The notes under the pieces were generated by a model. It worked only from the letters and a program-made list of their open reading frames with translations. It was not told the DNA's origin and searched no databases. This document shows, in pieces, positions 61,917 through 64,000 of a stretch of DNA of 64,000 nt; position 1 is the stretch's first letter; the number at the start of each line of letters is the position of its first letter. Position numbers and translations under genes: made by a program. The stretch is from Chamaelirium japonicum. Taxonomy: Eukaryota; Streptophyta; Magnoliopsida; Liliales; Melanthiaceae. The stretch lies in assembly GCA_947650365.1 (NCBI GenBank), contig OX393554.1, positions 36,848,482 to 36,912,481 on the forward strand, in the 5' to 3' direction.

Positions 61917-64000
61917 TGTTGAGCGTCCATTTGGTGCGAATTATCCTTTCTTTTTCATGCACATAGCGTCACTTTGCTACGTAAAACTTTCATAATACAC
62001 GTAAACTGCATGAGTTTCTTTGCACCACGATATAGTAGACTCTCATACGAACCCAACGGCATATTGGTTCACTCGCATACATTGCATGCATGAAAGATAC
62101 AGAGCCCGAAAGTCCAAATTATTAGTTTATCGATAATCGTGTTTTAACCTGACAAGCGTCATTTTATGTGTGTTTTTCAGGGAATTGATCCGGTTTTCAA
62201 TGCAGTCAGCTCAAGGACTTCATGACTAAGCCATGGATATTTTCACGGTGATTGGATAGAGGCTGTACAGCTCGTTTGGAGGCTTGTCTGAAGAACAACA
62301 TTGGGAAACGAATAAATGCGATGATTCTGATGAGAAAAGACTTTAACAAGCCGATCGATGCAGTGCTTGATTCAAATTAGAGATCGAAGGAATACACGCA
62401 TGCAAATGGAATGCCGTAAGTTGACAAGCTCAGATGGTTCGAATGATGAAACCCCTGGATGACCACCCCTAAACTGATATCATCGACGACCCTCACCCAT
62501 CCATATCTTCACATCCACAACCATCAGTGCATGGGCTGATCATAGCCGTCCATTCCCTAACTGACCGGCCGTGCCTTGCAACCCCTCGCCATACCCATCA
62601 ATGCATGCACCAAATCACGGCCGCCCAAGCCTCATCCCGGCTGTCCATATACCCAGCTGTACCCGAGCCCCTTCTTTTCGATTTCTCTAATTTCTTTTTA
62701 GTCCCAATTCATCCCAGCCGTCTGATCCACAAAGCCCATGCATAAAACCCAGCGCCCGTTCCACTCTCCACCCCATGCATGCAGAGGCCAACTCTACCTC
62801 CCACCATCACAGCCATCCCGTACACCCAACCATCCGATCCCACCTATCCCATGCATGCATTGCAGCCCTTACCGTCCGATTTAATCACAACCGTCAACTC
62901 CACCTATCCATGCGGTGCATCAGACCCGGCTCTAACCCAACCGCCCAGATCCCTTCTCTCTCTAAAATCTGGTCGTGAATCTCTCCCAACCGATCTACCC
63001 TCTCTCTCTTCCGTTTCTTTCTCTCCCTCCTCTCTCTAAAACTAAATCACAGCCGTCCGTCCTACCCGATCAGCAGCTGCCCCCCTATTTTCTCTCTCCC
63101 CCACCGAACTTCTCTCTCTCTACCCTCCAAAACCTGATCGCAGCCTCTACCCGACCCAGCCGCCCTCCTTCTTTCTCTACCGTTACCTACTTTCTCTCTC
63201 TAAATCTCTCTAGATCTCCCCCTTATCTCTCTCTAGCCACCCAACGTGGAAACCCGAGAAAACCTGCGATCAGCCCACCCCTTTCCGATTTTCTCTCTCT
63301 ATTTCCTTCCTTAACAACCCCCGACTTCTCCTGCTCGACCAGATCACAGCCATCCGATCTTTTCTCTCTCTAGCCTTCCTTATTCTCTCTCTTTATCCTC
63401 TCCTCTCTCTTGCTCAACCGAAACCCAGCCGAGACCCTGCGTGCCCAACTTTCACTCGGGATTCTCTTTCTCTCTATCCTATATAGGGGAGGGCTCGGGT
63501 AAACTAAAGAGGAGGCTTTTGGACGACTAAACCATCCACCACCGGACCTTTAGCCCATCTCCATCTTCCACCATCCCCGACCAAACCCAAAACCCTAAGC
63601 CTCCACATCCCGTCGCCATCATCCGTGATTCGTCCATCCGAGCCATCATCGCACCGTCATCGAAGCCACGACGTGAACGAGCCGAGGCAGAGAAAGCATC
63701 GAGGAACACGTCGAGGCAAACGAAGTCCACGGAGCAATCTTCAACGATGATCTGTACTTCGTTTATTTCCAGTCTTTCCTTTGATGTAACAAAACTCATG
63801 TCTAGCTAAACTGCATGCTAAGGCCGAGATGAAACCCTAGATCATAATAGATGTTAGTTTATTTTATGTGTTCTATGCCGAGCTTTTCATCGATAATATA
63901 TGATTTAATTTCGGATTTGCTATGATGATTTAATAGTTCTCACATGGTATTGTCATGCATGCCTTGTAGTTAACGTTAGTCATCTTGTTAATCAAAGCCC
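61917..64000 (+). repeat. 3' LTR of the Athila-like element, truncated by the window edge
   Basis: Collinear with 51650-53731 (offset 10267, later 10269 after a 2-bp insertion near 63197). About 585 bp remain beyond the window. The TATA box is at 63480-63486. Confidence 0.93.

Larger units (their letters stand above)
51650..64000 (+). mobile_element. Athila-like Ty3/gypsy retrotransposon (3' LTR cut by the window edge)
   Basis: 5' LTR 51650-54316, PBS 54323-54340, gag-pol 54489-59981, a non-coding 3' part, polypurine tract 61904-61916 and 3' LTR from 61917. Assignment to Athila rests on the tRNA-Asp PBS, the Gag style, the FMDD reverse transcriptase and the long 3' non-coding part. No env-like ORF is present. 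TCAGC (51645-51649) is the candidate left target duplication. The two LTRs differ by about 19 substitutions and one 2-bp indel over the 2.08 kb that can be compared by eye, so the insertion is young. Confidence 0.92.

Overview
The window is plant nuclear DNA made almost entirely of repeats. I found no ordinary host gene, tRNA, rRNA or CRISPR array. A flowering plant is indicated by long-LTR Ty1/copia elements primed by initiator-Met tRNA, an Athila-type Ty3/gypsy element primed by tRNA-Asp, and a second long-LTR gypsy family. The species cannot be named from the sequence. The setting looks like heterochromatin.

Layout. 1-2972: the 5' end (gag start, leader, LTR) of a minus-strand gypsy-type element. 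2973-34218: about 31 kb of satellite DNA with three interleaved components. The first is a 23/28-bp satellite (14-base constant part GAATGAATTAGAAT plus a variable part such as GGATCGTAC). It occurs as a disordered, orientation-flipping array (2973-7135) and as ordered blocks of an 8-monomer, 189-bp higher-order repeat. The second is an extremely AT-rich repeat with a period near 325 bp. The third is a family of modules rich in ACCGTTACGGT-like dyads, including one inverted repeat with arms of about 550 bp. Two small higher-complexity islands lie at 29763-29985 and 30090-30340.

34219-64000: nested retrotransposons. A degenerate plus-strand copia gag-pol (34219-38231) is followed by an LTR (38246-40606) and then by a PBS and leader (40609-41783), so this LTR is shared by a tandem pair. 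A second copia of the same family, on the minus strand (41784-50260), is inserted in that leader. Its gag-pol is nearly intact but has two TAG stops and a YVND reverse-transcriptase motif. Its 5' LTR is split at 50261 by a plus-strand copy of the gypsy family seen at 1-2972. That LTR is in turn split at 51650 by an Athila-like element that runs off the window (5' LTR 51650-54316, gag-pol 54489-59981, 3' LTR from 61917). The nesting gives the order of insertion, and LTR divergence judged by eye agrees with it (about 4% for the minus-strand copia, about 1% for Athila).

No visible element looks able to move on its own. The least described material is the satellite complex: 23-bp blocks join the AT-rich repeat at one recurring left junction, and versions of the same AT-rich sequence without the block also occur in the window.
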